A stretch of 13,086 nucleotides of DNA from an uncultured Clostridia bacterium (lineage in GTDB: Bacteria > Bacillota > Clostridia > Christensenellales > Aristaeellaceae): NCBI GenBank assembly GCA_934643535.1, contig CAKUCE010000061.1:1-13086 (forward strand). The letters are read 5' to 3'. Shown piece by piece: positions 12,472-13,086 of this stretch. The position numbers and the translations under genes are program-made. The notes beneath the pieces are model-generated. The model was not told the DNA's origin. It did not search any database and saw only the letters and a program-made list of their open reading frames with translations. How positions within the stretch are numbered: the first letter of the stretch is position 1; the number at the start of each line of letters is the position of its first letter.

Positions 12472-13086
12472 TTACTTCTGTGCTTCCTCTACAGCCACGG
12501 CTACAGCCACCGTCGCGCCAACCATGGGGTTGTTGCCCATACCGATCAGGCCCATCATTTCCACGTGAGCAGGAACGGAGGAAGAACCGGCGAACTGAGC
12601 GTCAGAGTGCATACGGCCCATGGTGTCGGTCATGCCGTAAGAGGCGGGGCCGGCGGCCATGTTGTCGGGATGCAGGGTACGGCCGGTGCCGCCGCCGGAA
12701 GCCACGGAGAAGTACTGCTTGCCGGCTTCCCAGCATTCCTTCTTGTAGGTGCCCGCAACGGGGTGCTGGAAGCGGGTGGGGTTGGTGGAGTTACCGGTGA
12801 TGGAAACGTCCACGCCCTCGTGCCACATGATGGCAACGCCCTCGCGCACGTCGTCCGCGCCGTAGCAGCGAACCTTGGAGCGCTCACCGTCGGAGTACTT
12901 GGTCTCGTTGACGATGGTCAGAGCGTGGTCTTCCTTCACGTCGGCAGACAGGTAGTCATACTTGGTCTGCACATAGGTGAAGCCGTTGATGCGGCTGATA
13001 ATCATGGCGGCGTCCTTGCCCAGACCGTTCAGGATGACGCGCAGGGGAGTCTTGCGGACCTTGTTGGCGTTGCGGGCGATGCCGAT
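12472..13086 (-). CDS. GGGtGRT-family protein, C-terminal part (5' end off window)
   Basis: The frame is open through the right edge, so the visible 204 residues are the C-terminal part of a longer protein; the internal ATG at 13005 is not the start. The diagnostic motif GGGTGRT is at 12676-12696, followed by LHPDNMAAGPASYGMTD and a strongly conserved-looking C-terminus with SSVPAHVEMMGLIGMGNNPM. This matches the family named GGGtGRT protein, found mainly in anaerobic bacteria and some archaea and without known function. From memory, neighbouring genes in other genomes can include an iron-sulfur scaffold protein, but that region is outside the window. Codon use is strongly biased to GC-ending codons, consistent with a well-expressed gene. 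Confident in family, not in function. Confidence 0.88.
   Translation of the reverse strand: MGIARNANKVRKTPLRVILNGLGKDAAMIISRINGFTYVQTKYDYLSADVKEDHALTIVNETKYSDGERSKVRCYGADDVREGVAIMWHEGVDVSITGNSTNPTRFQHPVAGTYKKECWEAGKQYFSVASGGGTGRTLHPDNMAAGPASYGMTDTMGRMHSDAQFAGSSSVPAHVEMMGLIGMGNNPMVGATVAVAVAVEEAQK

Overview
The window looks like chromosomal DNA from a GC-rich Firmicute, most likely a gut-type member of the Clostridia. This is inferred from strong GGAGG-type ribosome binding sites, SigA-type promoters with 17-bp spacers, compact genes with intrinsic terminators, an NSS-family transporter, a BspA-repeat secreted protein and a GGGtGRT-family protein. No rRNA, tRNA, insertion sequence, CRISPR array or phage gene was seen. 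The species cannot be named from sequence alone.

Left part (1-5063, all on the minus strand). Reading right to left, a DNA-repair group comes first: a YbaB/EbfC nucleoid protein, RecR three bases later, and RmuC after an 89-base gap that contains a hairpin. It ends at a perfect stem-loop terminator (2727-2756). Next is a separate operon with its own SigA-type promoter (2565-2593). It encodes a MotA/TolQ/ExbB-type channel protein with a long cytoplasmic tail, an OmpA/MotB-type protein with a very long coiled-coil stalk, and a third membrane-anchored protein whose start overlaps the previous stop (ATGA) and which runs off the window edge. The first two resemble the ZorA/ZorB motor of Zorya anti-phage systems, but no ZorC, ZorD or ZorE is visible. 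This proton-motor-like operon is the best candidate here for an undescribed system.

Middle part (5064-10036). A divergent intergenic region carries promoters for ybaB (leftward) and an NSS/SNF sodium-coupled amino-acid transporter (rightward). The transporter ends at an intrinsic terminator. Seven bases further on lies a fully consensus promoter (TTGACA, 17 bp, TATAAT) for a LacI-family regulator. Facing it is a large secreted protein with a transglutaminase-like core, Ig-like regions and a BspA-type leucine-rich end.

Right part (10037-13086). A rightward radical SAM enzyme of unknown substrate is preceded by a promoter whose -35 box lies inside a palindrome. A very acidic secreted protein follows, with its own promoter three bases after the radical SAM stop. 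Two terminators and an odd four-copy TGTAGGAGT repeat separate it from the leftward 3' part of a GGGtGRT-family gene, which runs off the right edge.

Most genes appear to be separate transcription units. The firm functional groups are ybaB-recR(-rmuC), the three-gene channel/OmpA operon, and possibly the transporter with the neighbouring LacI regulator.
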